From Candidatus Epulonipiscium sp. (lineage in GTDB: Bacteria > Bacillota_A > Clostridia > Lachnospirales > Cellulosilyticaceae), in the NCBI GenBank assembly GCA_012841565.1, contig DUUM01000424.1, positions 17,339-81,338 of the forward strand: DNA of 64,000 nucleotides, in the 5' to 3' direction. The notes beneath the pieces are model-generated. The model had not been told where the DNA came from. It worked only from the letters and a program-made list of their open reading frames with translations, and ran no database searches. Of the stretch, positions 9,446 to 17,395 are shown in pieces. Positions within the stretch are counted from its first letter, which is position 1. Every line of letters starts with the position of its first letter. The position numbers and the translations under genes were made by a program.

Positions 9446-9627
9446 CAGCAAAGCTTGATTTGTGCAAACAACTTATCCTGCAAGGCAAGCCAATCATTGA
9501 GGTCTATAAATTATGCGGCTTTGGCGGTTATAACCACCTTTTTAGAGCATTTAAAAAAGAGTTTGGTATAACCCCTAAAGAGTATTATCGTCAGGCAAAA
9601 AAGTCCAAAGTCCCCTTAGCCCCATAA
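9446..9627 (+). pseudogene. C-terminal remnant of an AraC-family regulator
   Basis: The plus strand encodes about 60 residues that match the second helix-turn-helix of AraC/XylS regulators: LILQGKPIIEVYKLCGFGGY, then NHLFRAFKKEFGITPKEYYRQ. The effector domain and first helix-turn-helix are missing. An upstream in-frame ATG at 9394 reads through the antisense of the oxidoreductase remnant and is not a credible start. The remnant overlaps the ABC permease gene tail by 12 bases, convergently. It is a decayed regulator, cut at the same junction as the minus-strand remnant. Confidence 0.75.
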
Positions 9628-10452
9628 ATCACTGGCATCACTAGCGCTTCTATTAACCCTAGAAAAATCTGTTTTAACAAATGAATGAGTTGATAATATT
9701 AAAAATACTAAACCAATTCCTAGGATAATAACCAAAGACATCATAGGGGTAACAATAAACCCATTGATATCAATGGCTAATCCTTCTTTCACAAGTTCTG
9801 CAGCTGATAAACCCTGTTTTTCCAAAACAATCATACGAAAAAATGCTGTGGCATAAGTCATAGGATTAAGGTAAGCAACATATTTAAGTGAGGTTGGTAA
9901 TAAAGATAATGGAATATAAGCCCCAGATATAAAGGTTAAGGGCATTGTTATAGCCGTTTTGACAATCTGAAAGGTTTGGCCACTCCGTACCTTAGTCGCT
10001 AGAAATAATCCAACACCTGAGAAAACAAGCCCAACACTAATCATAGCTATTAGGATAAAAAATGGCGTGGTCCATTTGGTAAATTTAATACCAATAAATA
10101 GTCCAATAATTAGAATTAATATTCCTTGTATGGTTGAAACGGTTGCAGCTGACAGAAGTTGCCCCATTGCAACATATATTCTTTTAGCTGGAGACACTAA
10201 CACTTCTTTCATAAAGCCACTAACCATATCATCAACTGTTGATGAGGCTAGATTCAAAGAACTTTCAAATACTGTTGTGATAATAACCCCCGATAGCATA
10301 TAGGCCACTGGATTTTCTATAAAATCATTTTTGAAAATAGCGCCAAATACATAAACAAAGAAAAACGGGAAAATGAGTGTGAAAATCAGTGCTGTTTTAT
10401 TTCTTACAAAAGCTTTTAATCCTCTTTTCCATAGAGCAAAGGTTGTATTCAT
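9616..10452 (-). CDS. ABC-2 type exporter permease
   Basis: A 278-residue membrane protein of the ABC-2 (DrrB-like) family with about six transmembrane segments. It begins with the cytoplasmic N-terminal helix ALWKRGLKAFVRNKTALIFTL, and the middle has the conserved ISGAYIPLSLLP loop. It should form the membrane channel of an exporter with the ATPase encoded just upstream. Its ATG directly follows the ATPase TAG stop, so the two are translationally coupled. Substrate is unknown; such pairs export drugs, lipids or peptides. The 3' end overlaps the AraC remnant on the other strand. Confidence 0.85.
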   Translation of the reverse strand: MNTTFALWKRGLKAFVRNKTALIFTLIFPFFFVYVFGAIFKNDFIENPVAYMLSGVIITTVFESSLNLASSTVDDMVSGFMKEVLVSPAKRIYVAMGQLLSAATVSTIQGILILIIGLFIGIKFTKWTTPFFILIAMISVGLVFSGVGLFLATKVRSGQTFQIVKTAITMPLTFISGAYIPLSLLPTSLKYVAYLNPMTYATAFFRMIVLEKQGLSAAELVKEGLAIDINGFIVTPMMSLVIILGIGLVFLILSTHSFVKTDFSRVNRSASDASDLWG

Positions 10453-11409
10453 CTAGGCTTCCTCCCTAATCTTTTTCCCTGTGATTTCTAAAAATACGTC
10501 GTTAAAAGTACCTTTTTTAATTTCTATATCTGTTATCACATCTTTTTGCTGACTGAGTACATGTAATAAAGGATTAATCTGTTCTGCATCCACTTTGTAA
10601 TAACCCTCTTTTTTCACATACTTGAGCTTATATTGTAATAATAATGCTTCAAGTTCAGGTCCATTTTCAGTTGTTATATAGGCCTTATCCTTAGTAAATT
10701 CTTTTTTCAAGGCATAGGGCGTATCATGAGCAACGATTACCCCTCCATCAATAATGGCTATTTTATCGCATATTTCTGCTTCTTCCATATAATGCGTGGT
10801 AAGGAAAATAGTAATATTTCTTTCTTTTTGAAGTTTAATAATATACTCCCAAATATGAGCACGTGTTTGGGGGTCAAGGCCTGTTGTCGGCTCATCGAGA
10901 AATAACACTTTAGGATAATGAATTAACCCACGGGCTATTTCTACTCTACGTTTCATTCCGCCTGATAAGGCTCCAACTAACTTTTTTCGCTCTCCTAATA
11001 AATCTACTAGCTCTAAAACAAATAGAATCCGCTCTTCTACTTCTTTTTTAGGAATATTGTAAAAAACACAGTGCATTTTAAGATTCTCATCAATGGTCAT
11101 TTTTGCATCTAAGGTTGAGTCTTGAAATACGACGCCAATTGTGGATCTCACCTCATTTTTTTGTGTTGCAACATCTTTCCCATCTATTAATAGGGTGCCC
11201 GATGTTTTTTCAAATATGGTACATAATGTATTGATAGTGGTGCTTTTCCCGGCACCATTGGGTCCTAAAAAAGCAAAAATAGTCCCTTCCTCTACACTAA
11301 AAGAAATATCATTGACCGCTACAAAGTCACCATATTTTTTAGTGAAATTCTTAACTTTAATTATATTCTTAGATTCAATTATATTATTAGCTTCAATTAT
11401 ATTATTCAT
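10453..11409 (-). CDS. ABC exporter ATPase, DrrA/CcmA type
   Basis: A 318-residue nucleotide-binding subunit. Walker A is GPNGAGKST, the signature is LSGGMKRRVEIARGL, Walker B is VLFLDEPTTGLDP and the switch histidine is in LTTHYMEEAE. The last 80 residues form the extra C-terminal region seen in drug-exporter ATPases. It pairs with the ABC-2 permease. The ribosome site AGAGG is 5 bases before the ATG at 11409. The first 18 residues are a low-complexity NNIIE(A/S) repeat made by three 18-bp DNA units, so the canonical domain begins only at about residue 17 (IKVKNFTKKYG). Confidence 0.9.
   Translation of the reverse strand: MNNIIEANNIIESKNIIKVKNFTKKYGDFVAVNDISFSVEEGTIFAFLGPNGAGKSTTINTLCTIFEKTSGTLLIDGKDVATQKNEVRSTIGVVFQDSTLDAKMTIDENLKMHCVFYNIPKKEVEERILFVLELVDLLGERKKLVGALSGGMKRRVEIARGLIHYPKVLFLDEPTTGLDPQTRAHIWEYIIKLQKERNITIFLTTHYMEEAEICDKIAIIDGGVIVAHDTPYALKKEFTKDKAYITTENGPELEALLLQYKLKYVKKEGYYKVDAEQINPLLHVLSQQKDVITDIEIKKGTFNDVFLEITGKKIREEA
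11353..11406 (-). repeat. three 18-bp tandem repeats in the ATPase 5' end
   Basis: Directly after the start codon the minus strand repeats AATAATATAATTGAAGCT three times; copy 2 differs by one base and copy 3 by several. It encodes NNIIEA, NNIIES and KNIIKV. The repeat is in frame and extends the protein N-terminus. Confidence 0.8.
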
Positions 11410-11435
11410 ACTGACCTCTTCTCTTAATTTATTGC

Positions 11436-11448
11436 GGGGACAGTCCCC
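11436..11448. repeat. GGGGACAGTCCCC motif, left copy
   Basis: A near-palindrome of 13 bases upstream of the exporter operon. The reverse complement of the same 13-mer recurs at 13149-13161, and the two copies flank pirin and carbonic anhydrase. It may be a small repetitive element or a hairpin. Confidence 0.6.
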
Positions 11449-11540
11449 CTAGGGCTTTTAAATAGTAGTATATTATTATATCATAAATGAGTTTATTAAA
11501 GGAACCAAGAATAATTATTCTTTCAATAAGAGGTAATAGT

Positions 11541-11576
11541 AAAAGGTGTCATCATTAATAAATGGTGACACCTTTT
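11541..11576 (-). terminator. terminator after pirin
   Basis: Arms 11541-11554 and 11563-11576 form a 14-bp stem with one wobble pair and an 8-base loop, starting 9 bases after the pirin stop codon. The final stem bases and what follows are T-rich on the minus strand. Confidence 0.75.
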
Positions 11577-11585
11577 ATCATGCTT

Positions 11586-12440
11586 TTATTTGCTTTTTAT
11601 AAATGTTCCATCTTTAATCTCTCTAAATGCTTGGTCTAGCTCTTCTTTAGTATTCATAACAATAGGACCACCCCAAGCAATTGGTTCTTCTAATGGTTTT
11701 GCGGAAAATAAAAGAAATCTTATTCCTTCCTTGGACGCCCTACCTAACAATGTTTCTCCCTTATCAAATAAAATAGCACTTTTGGCTTCTACCAGATTCC
11801 AATCTGTTTCATCAAACCATCCAGCACCTTCTACAATATAAATAAAAAGTTTCTCTTCTTTAGGGATAGCTATTTCTAGTTGGTTTCCTGCTTTAATAAC
11901 CACATCTAAAAAAGTCATTTTAACGTAGTCCCCTTGAGTTGCCCCTGCTATTCCTTTATAATGACCTGAAATAATACGAACTTCATTTCCATCTTCTCGG
12001 ATTACAGGAATCACATCATCTGTAATGTCATGATACTGTGGATCTACCATCTTATTTTTAGCTGGTAGGTTGAGCCACAGCTGAACACCTAACATCCGAT
12101 CTGAGGCTTTTGGCATCTCTTGATGAAGAATACCACCCCCGGCATTCATCCACTGACAACCCCCATCTAAAATACTCCCCTTATTGCCAAGGCTATCCTC
12201 ATGTTCTATATTGCCCTTTATTAAGTAAGTTACGGTTTCAATTCCACGGTGTGGGTGCCAAGGAAATCCTTTTGTATAATCTTCCGGATCCACTGAGTCA
12301 AAAGCATCTAGCATGAGAAATGGATCAAATTCCACTATATCTGGCTTGCTAATAACACGTACCAACTTCACCCCTGCTCCGTCTTGTGTATGAGTTCCTG
12401 TTATAATCTTGTTAATCGTTCTTAGCGTTCTTAGTGACAT
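11586..12440 (-). CDS. pirin family protein
   Basis: A 284-residue bicupin of the pirin family. The metal-site motifs typical of pirins are present in the N-terminal cupin: HPHRGIETVTYLI and the later GGGILHQEMP region, giving the His/His/His/Glu iron site. The C-terminal cupin (about residues 165-275) includes the GGPIVMNTKEE segment common to pirins. Some pirins have quercetin dioxygenase activity and others act as redox sensors; the role here is unknown. It is soluble and cytoplasmic. GAGAGGAG precedes the ATG. It is divergent from carbonic anhydrase across a 159-bp control region carrying three 13-bp direct repeats. Confidence 0.9.
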   Translation of the reverse strand: MSLRTLRTINKIITGTHTQDGAGVKLVRVISKPDIVEFDPFLMLDAFDSVDPEDYTKGFPWHPHRGIETVTYLIKGNIEHEDSLGNKGSILDGGCQWMNAGGGILHQEMPKASDRMLGVQLWLNLPAKNKMVDPQYHDITDDVIPVIREDGNEVRIISGHYKGIAGATQGDYVKMTFLDVVIKAGNQLEIAIPKEEKLFIYIVEGAGWFDETDWNLVEAKSAILFDKGETLLGRASKEGIRFLLFSAKPLEEPIAWGGPIVMNTKEELDQAFREIKDGTFIKSK

Positions 12441-12478
12441 AATAACACTCCTCTCATTATTTTTATATCCTTATTCTT

Positions 12479-12556
12479 ATTATACTACATATTATAGCAA
12501 CTATTTAAAACGTCTACTTAAAACATCTGTGTAAAACATTTTTACTATGCTATAAT
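12479..12556. promoter_or_regulatory. shared divergent control region with three 13-bp direct repeats
   Basis: On the minus strand two TATAAT hexamers (12484-12479 and 12496-12491) can serve pirin. On the plus strand TATAAT at 12551-12556 can serve carbonic anhydrase. Between them TAAAAC recurs at 12506, 12519 and 12532, exactly 13 bases apart, with the following bases also similar (GTCT, ATCT, ATTT). The array covers the -35 region of both promoters, where neither has a good -35 hexamer, as expected if an activator or shared regulator binds there. Confidence 0.5.
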
Positions 12557-12599
12557 AAACTTTAGTTTTATATCCTAGGCTTTAAATCGGAGGGTTTAT

Positions 12600-13172
12600 A
12601 TGAATAAATTAAATGAAATACTAGCATTCAATCGCTTATTCGTTGAAAACAAAGAATATATTCCATATATCACAACCAAAAATCCAGATAAAAAAATAGT
12701 TGTTTTATCCTGCATGGATACAAGATTGTCTGAATTACTTCCCAAAGCCCTTAATCTTAAAAACGGAGATGCCAAAATAATCAAAAATGCTGGCGCTGCT
12801 ATTATGCACCCTTTTGGTAGTATTATGAGAAGCATTGCCGTTGCTATTTATGAGTTTCAAACCGATGAAATCCTAGTCATTGGCCATCATGGCTGTGGCA
12901 TGAATAACCTAAATGTAGATCAAATGTTAGAAAAGGTGAGTGACAGAGGAATTTCTCCTGATGTCATTACCACCTTATCTAGTGCAGGAATTGATATTAA
13001 AAAATGGCTTCACGGCTTTAGTTCCACTGAAGAATCTGTTAAGGAAAGTGTTGAAATGATCATGAATCATCCTCTTATTCCTAAAGATATCAAAATTCAT
13101 GGCCTGATTATCGATCCAGAAACAGGTCAATTAGATGTTGTTTTCAATGGGGACTGTCCCCCTTCTTCTTAA
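12600..13172 (+). CDS. beta-carbonic anhydrase
   Basis: A 190-residue cytoplasmic beta-class carbonic anhydrase, interconverting CO2 and bicarbonate. The zinc and catalytic residues are visible: CMDTRL (Cys, Asp, Arg) near residue 39 and HHGCGM (His, Cys) near residue 98. The GGAGG site is 6 bases before the ATG. The C-terminus ends NGDCPPSS; its last residues are encoded by a GGGGACTGTCCCC repeat, which suggests the tail was replaced or extended. The 3' end overlaps the histidine-kinase gene by 4 bases, convergently. Confidence 0.9.
   Translation: MNKLNEILAFNRLFVENKEYIPYITTKNPDKKIVVLSCMDTRLSELLPKALNLKNGDAKIIKNAGAAIMHPFGSIMRSIAVAIYEFQTDEILVIGHHGCGMNNLNVDQMLEKVSDRGISPDVITTLSSAGIDIKKWLHGFSSTEESVKESVEMIMNHPLIPKDIKIHGLIIDPETGQLDVVFNGDCPPSS
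13149..13161. repeat. GGGGACTGTCCCC motif, right copy
   Basis: Reverse complement of the 13-mer at 11436-11448. It lies inside the last codons of carbonic anhydrase, where it encodes the unusual end GDCPP. Confidence 0.6.
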
Positions 13173-15418
13173 GCATATATATCCGACAATTCAAATCTTA
13201 CCATTTCACTTTTATCCTCATTCTCAATATCTTTTTGATTCTTAGCTATACTATTTAAAGTTCTAGTAGGGAATGTTACTGTAAAGGTACTTCCCTGTCC
13301 TAGAATGCTTTCTACCTTTATACTCCCTTGATGAAGTTCCACAATGGACTTTACTAAAGGCAATCCAATTCCTGTTCCTTCAGATACACGGTGTAGGGAT
13401 GTGTTTAATTGTTTAAATTTTTCAAAAATAGCATTTATCTCTTCTTTAGGTATGCCTATTCCATTATCTTTTACTGATATTTCTATGGCATTTTCTTTTT
13501 CTACTAAATTAATCATTATAACCCCATTAGGATTTGAAAACTTGATTGCATTAGAGATCAAATTCAGTAAGACCTTTTCAAATTTATAAACATCTAGTGC
13601 TATGATTATATCGTCAACTTGTGTATCAAATATAATTTCCATACCTTCTGTACTCACATATTCTGAAACTAATGCTACCATATCATCTATAATATCAACC
13701 ACATTGCAATCAGCCAAATTTAATTTATACAATCCGGATTCTATATTAGAAACATCTAATATATTATTAATTAACCTAGTAAGCCTATAACAATTTCGCA
13801 TAATAATTTTATTCGTGCTTCTAATATCATCCTTCATGGTTTCTGTAGAATCATTCTTTAAATGTGCTGCTAATAGCTGTGAGGCACTAGATATTACATT
13901 TACTGGTGTTTTCAGTTCATGAGATACATTAATGAACATTTCATCTTGCGCTTTAAGTACCTTTTCTATTTGCCTATTAGCTATTTCTTCATCAGATATA
14001 TCTATACTAATAGCAATTATTTTATCTATCTCCTTATGTTTATTATAAGTAGGTTGGAATAATGTTTTTTCATACTTAACTTTTCCTTCTTCATTATATT
14101 CGTGTTTGTGTAGATAAGAGGAACCATTATCCATTGCCCTCTTAATATCTTGAATAGCATTTTTATCTTTCACCCTATAAAAATTAAAAAAACTCTTACC
14201 AATCAGTTCTAACACTGACTTTATATGTGGATTTCCTTTTTTAATCATATTAAAGGCATATTCGTTAATATAGTTAATTTTAAAATCTCCTGGATAAAAT
14301 GATGCATAGCAGACTGAAACATCCTTTATATTTTCTTTAAATGTTAAATATTCCTCAATCCTATAGCTATTTTCTATATCCCTATATATTAAAACGCCCC
14401 CCTCTACATTCCCTTTTTCATCATAAATAGGTATGCCATCACACTCGAAATAAGTCGTTGCTAAGTGACTAGTCCCAATTATAATCTGATTGTTAAACCT
14501 TTCTCCCCTTAAGACCCTTTGATCAGGAATATTTTCAAATAGTATCTTATCTCCATTAATATCATTAATTCCAAAGGATTGATCTGCCATATTACTATTC
14601 ACGTTTGTTTCTTTAGCAATAAATGGGGCTATCTTTTCCCTACCTACGGTATTTATATAGGTATATTCTCCTTTACTGTTTATAATATTAATTGTATCTG
14701 ACATATTATCTAATATTAGTTGCATTTCTCTTCGTTGTTTCTCTAAAAGTCTTCTTGTCTGAACTCTTTCCGTTACATCGTAAAAAGAAGATACTAAATA
14801 TTTTTTATTTTTATCTCCACACACCATTTTTGTATTTATATCCCAATAGGTTGCTCCCCCCCTTACATCTACTGACTCTATTTCATGTTCATGAAAAGTA
14901 ATCTCTTTGTTTAATAACAATGAGATATCATTTGAAAACGTAGGTGGCTTGCCTATAATCTCCTTAGTGCTAATATTCATTAAAGATAACGTGTGAATAT
15001 AGTTATCACTATGTCCTAGAAGAATACAGCCTGGATAACTAAAGATCGCCATAGATTCATTTGGATTGATATCAAAATTATTAAGATTATATAATATACA
15101 CCTTAATATTGGGTCTAATTCTTCTTCTAAACAATGTACCTTATGATTTTTATTCAGTAATCCCTCACAACTAATTTTCACTTCTGTTAAATTATTATCT
15201 TTATTAAATATATATAAGTTCCGTACTTCTTCAATCTCTTGGACAGGTATTTGGCACTCACTTTTTAGTAATATACTTATATCTGCAAGTGATTTCCCGA
15301 TCAACTCATTCTCTTTATAACCTGTTAATTGTATAAATTGTTTGTTTACCTTATAAACCATATTATTGTTACTATATATGTACGCTTTTTCCACTGGTTC
15401 TATGTGTCTATTTTCCAT
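13169..15418 (-). CDS. orphan multi-PAS sensor histidine kinase
   Basis: A 749-residue soluble kinase with no transmembrane segment. PAS-like domains occupy about residues 10-90, 110-225, 230-355 and 365-480. The dimerisation domain has the phospho-acceptor His near residue 500 in MFINVSHELKTP. The ATPase domain has NLISNAIKFSNPNG, DNGIGIPKEE and GTGIGLPLVKSIVELH. It would autophosphorylate in response to an internal redox, ligand or energy signal. No response regulator is adjacent. Orphan kinases of this build often feed Spo0A in clostridia, which is only a possibility here. The ATG at 15418 follows CAGGGGTG at 6 bases; an upstream in-frame GTG sits inside that ribosome site. Confidence 0.85.
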   Translation of the reverse strand: MENRHIEPVEKAYIYSNNNMVYKVNKQFIQLTGYKENELIGKSLADISILLKSECQIPVQEIEEVRNLYIFNKDNNLTEVKISCEGLLNKNHKVHCLEEELDPILRCILYNLNNFDINPNESMAIFSYPGCILLGHSDNYIHTLSLMNISTKEIIGKPPTFSNDISLLLNKEITFHEHEIESVDVRGGATYWDINTKMVCGDKNKKYLVSSFYDVTERVQTRRLLEKQRREMQLILDNMSDTINIINSKGEYTYINTVGREKIAPFIAKETNVNSNMADQSFGINDINGDKILFENIPDQRVLRGERFNNQIIIGTSHLATTYFECDGIPIYDEKGNVEGGVLIYRDIENSYRIEEYLTFKENIKDVSVCYASFYPGDFKINYINEYAFNMIKKGNPHIKSVLELIGKSFFNFYRVKDKNAIQDIKRAMDNGSSYLHKHEYNEEGKVKYEKTLFQPTYNKHKEIDKIIAISIDISDEEIANRQIEKVLKAQDEMFINVSHELKTPVNVISSASQLLAAHLKNDSTETMKDDIRSTNKIIMRNCYRLTRLINNILDVSNIESGLYKLNLADCNVVDIIDDMVALVSEYVSTEGMEIIFDTQVDDIIIALDVYKFEKVLLNLISNAIKFSNPNGVIMINLVEKENAIEISVKDNGIGIPKEEINAIFEKFKQLNTSLHRVSEGTGIGLPLVKSIVELHQGSIKVESILGQGSTFTVTFPTRTLNSIAKNQKDIENEDKSEMVRFELSDIYA

Positions 15419-15536
15419 GTTTAGCACCCCTGGGGTTTATATTTTATATACCATCATGCAATATTGAGTATTCTGAATCCCTTATATTATAACGCTACAC
15501 AAAACCTTTGTCTATGTTTGTCGAAATATAAAAACA

Positions 15537-15566
15537 AGGAATGGTTAGCCGCAGCTTTCCATTCCT
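15537..15566 (-). terminator. terminator after the ferritin-like gene
   Basis: Stem AGGAATGG with CCATTCCT, with an inner AGC/GCT pairing and a TGCG tetraloop, followed on the minus strand by TTGTTTTTATATTT. Confidence 0.85.
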
Positions 15567-15584
15567 CTATGCAATACTTATAGT

Positions 15585-16070
15585 CTAATAATCTTCTCTT
15601 ACCCCAAACTCAGCATCTTCTACCCACTCTTCTGGCCTAGTAAGATGAATCACTAGTTGCTCGATAATTTTATAATGATCTTTTTCTTGATTAATTAAAA
15701 ACTCAAATAATCCTTTTGCTTTTTCATCTGTTGTTTCTGCTAGAATTTTTTCATAAGCATCGATGCTCTTTTTTTCCATCTCTAGTGCTAATCTGAAAGA
15801 ATCTAATTGGGTTGGTAACTCTTTTATATCTAGTGCAAAATTTTCTATTTCCTTAAATAATCTTTTTGACTCTACAAGGGTTTCACTGGCTTTTAATTCA
15901 TAACTCAGTTCTTCTGATTTACTTCTAAGAATATTTGCATGCTCTCTTTCATCCTTAGCTAACATCGTAAACACATTGTTTAAAGAATTATCTTTATTCA
16001 TTTCAGCTTGCTTTAAATAATATTGTTCTAAGTCAACTTCCATAGCAATTGCTACTGCTAAAACATTCAT
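15585..16070 (-). CDS. ferritin-like (rubrerythrin-type) diiron protein
   Basis: A 161-residue, almost wholly helical four-helix-bundle protein. Two carboxylate/His pairs typical of rubrerythrin diiron sites are visible: MEVDLEQYY with DEREHANI in the first half, and LEMEKKSIDAYEKI with NQEKDHYKII in the second. There is no C-terminal rubredoxin domain, so it would be the short rubrerythrin-like form. The likely role is peroxide or oxygen defence or iron handling in an anaerobe. GAGGGGGT precedes the ATG at 6 bases. It is monocistronic, with its own promoter and terminator. Confidence 0.85.
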   Translation of the reverse strand: MNVLAVAIAMEVDLEQYYLKQAEMNKDNSLNNVFTMLAKDEREHANILRSKSEELSYELKASETLVESKRLFKEIENFALDIKELPTQLDSFRLALEMEKKSIDAYEKILAETTDEKAKGLFEFLINQEKDHYKIIEQLVIHLTRPEEWVEDAEFGVREDY

Positions 16071-16122
16071 TATTTTACCCCCTCTGATGTGTTTTGATAA
16101 GTTTGATTTGTATCTCGTTTAT

Positions 16123-16152
16123 ATTATAACATATACATGTCAGTAGATTCAA
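16123..16152 (-). promoter_or_regulatory. promoter of the ferritin-like gene
   Basis: Minus strand: TTGAAT (16152-16147), 18-base spacer, TATAAT (16128-16123), with a TGT extension before the -10. It is 53 bases upstream of the start codon. Confidence 0.65.
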
Positions 16153-16233
16153 ACTCTGTATACTTCGTGGCTACTTCATTAAGACGGCAAACATCTAGAG
16201 CCTTTTGATAGGTCAAATAAAGCTTGGATAACC

Positions 16234-17337
16234 TTATTTTTTTGAAAAACTATTACTATAAATACGTATAATATCTTCTAAGCCCACTTCTTCTGTATGA
16301 TTTTTTAGTTTCGCCTTATTAGAAATTAAATCCTTTGCATATTCTTTAATTTCTTCAGGGCTTATGTTAATCTTAACATCTATTAGCTTTTCAAAGATAG
16401 CTTCTAATTCTACTAAACTCGTTAACGCTAAAATATTTAGCATTTTATCTATCTTGGTTTGATCTTTAAAAGACTTTAAATACGCTACGGTCAAAACACC
16501 ATTTGCAAGCCCATGAGGCATTCCCTTAAAATAAGTAAGGGGATAACCCATGCCATGAGGCAAAGAAGTTCCATTTTGTGCGATTTGGATCCCAGCCAAA
16601 GCTGAGGCAAGCATCACATCTGATCTAAACTCATGGTCTAATTCTTTCTTCTCTAGTTTCTCAAAACAAGATTTAAATAACTCAAAGCCCTTTTCCCCAT
16701 AGATATCTGACATGTAGGTACTATTTGAATTTAAATATCCCTCTACTAAATGAGTAAATGCATCGATAGACGTATTAATAGTAATCTCATACGGTAAGTC
16801 AAATGTATACTTGGGATCCAAAAATGCAATCTTCGGAAATATACTTTGCCCTAAATTCTTCTTTGTTTTTTCTTTATTAGAGGTAACAATACTATACTGA
16901 GTAACTTCTGAACCTGTCCCTGAAGTTGTGGCAACAGCAATCACAGGAATACTTTCTAGGGTTCTTCCACTAAAAATATTATCTTTATTAATTTCAGGAT
17001 TCTTTATAAATACAGCAATGGCTTTAGCTGCATCCATAGGTGAGCCTCCCCCTATACCGATAATAAAATCCACATTGTGTTCTCTGCCTATGTGACTGCC
17101 TTTTTCGATTGTTTCTAAAGATGGATTCTCTTCCACTTCATCAAAAAGAATATATTCTATACTACTTTCTACAAGTGCTTGGGTTATATCATCGTAAGCA
17201 CCATTCTTTTTTGCAGAACTTCTGCCTGTAACAATTAAGGCTTTTGTGCCTATGCTACTAAATATTTCTTTGTTTTTAAAAACAACATCTTCACCAAAAT
17301 ACATTTGGGTTGGCATTAAATATTTAAAATTCATCAT
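16234..17337 (-). CDS. iron-containing alcohol dehydrogenase
   Basis: A 367-residue group III (iron-type) alcohol dehydrogenase that oxidises or reduces alcohol/aldehyde with NAD(P). The dinucleotide region has GIGGGSPMDAAKA (about residue 94) and ATTSGTGSEVT. Metal-site residues are recognisable in INTSIDAFTHLVEGY (Asp and His) and in LPHGMGYPLTYFKGMPHGLANG (His residues). The GGAGG site is followed by two consecutive ATG codons; either may be used. It lies 58 bases after the GH2 gene and could be the last gene of the xylan operon, disposing of fermentation aldehydes, but it may also have its own promoter in the gap. Confidence 0.9.
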   Translation of the reverse strand: MMNFKYLMPTQMYFGEDVVFKNKEIFSSIGTKALIVTGRSSAKKNGAYDDITQALVESSIEYILFDEVEENPSLETIEKGSHIGREHNVDFIIGIGGGSPMDAAKAIAVFIKNPEINKDNIFSGRTLESIPVIAVATTSGTGSEVTQYSIVTSNKEKTKKNLGQSIFPKIAFLDPKYTFDLPYEITINTSIDAFTHLVEGYLNSNSTYMSDIYGEKGFELFKSCFEKLEKKELDHEFRSDVMLASALAGIQIAQNGTSLPHGMGYPLTYFKGMPHGLANGVLTVAYLKSFKDQTKIDKMLNILALTSLVELEAIFEKLIDVKINISPEEIKEYAKDLISNKAKLKNHTEEVGLEDIIRIYSNSFSKK

Positions 17338-17394
17338 ATGTCCTCCTGTTTAGATAGTATAAGTCTTTAATTATATCTATTGTACCATATGATG
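17332..17394 (-). promoter_or_regulatory. inverted repeat that could hide the dehydrogenase start codon
   Basis: CATCATATG just past the GH2 stop (17394-17386 on the minus strand) is the exact reverse complement of CATATGATG at the dehydrogenase start (17340-17332). In a read-through mRNA these 9-bp arms could pair and cover the ATGATG next to the ribosome site. The 45-base loop also holds TATAAT (17375-17370) and TATACT (17361-17356), possible -10 elements of an internal promoter. Confidence 0.35.
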
Positions 17395-17395
17395 A

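Noticed and set aside
9394..9627. A complete 77-residue plus-strand protein starting at 9394
   Set aside because: The first 17 residues are antisense to the minus-strand remnant and only the rest matches AraC, so the ATG is accidental.
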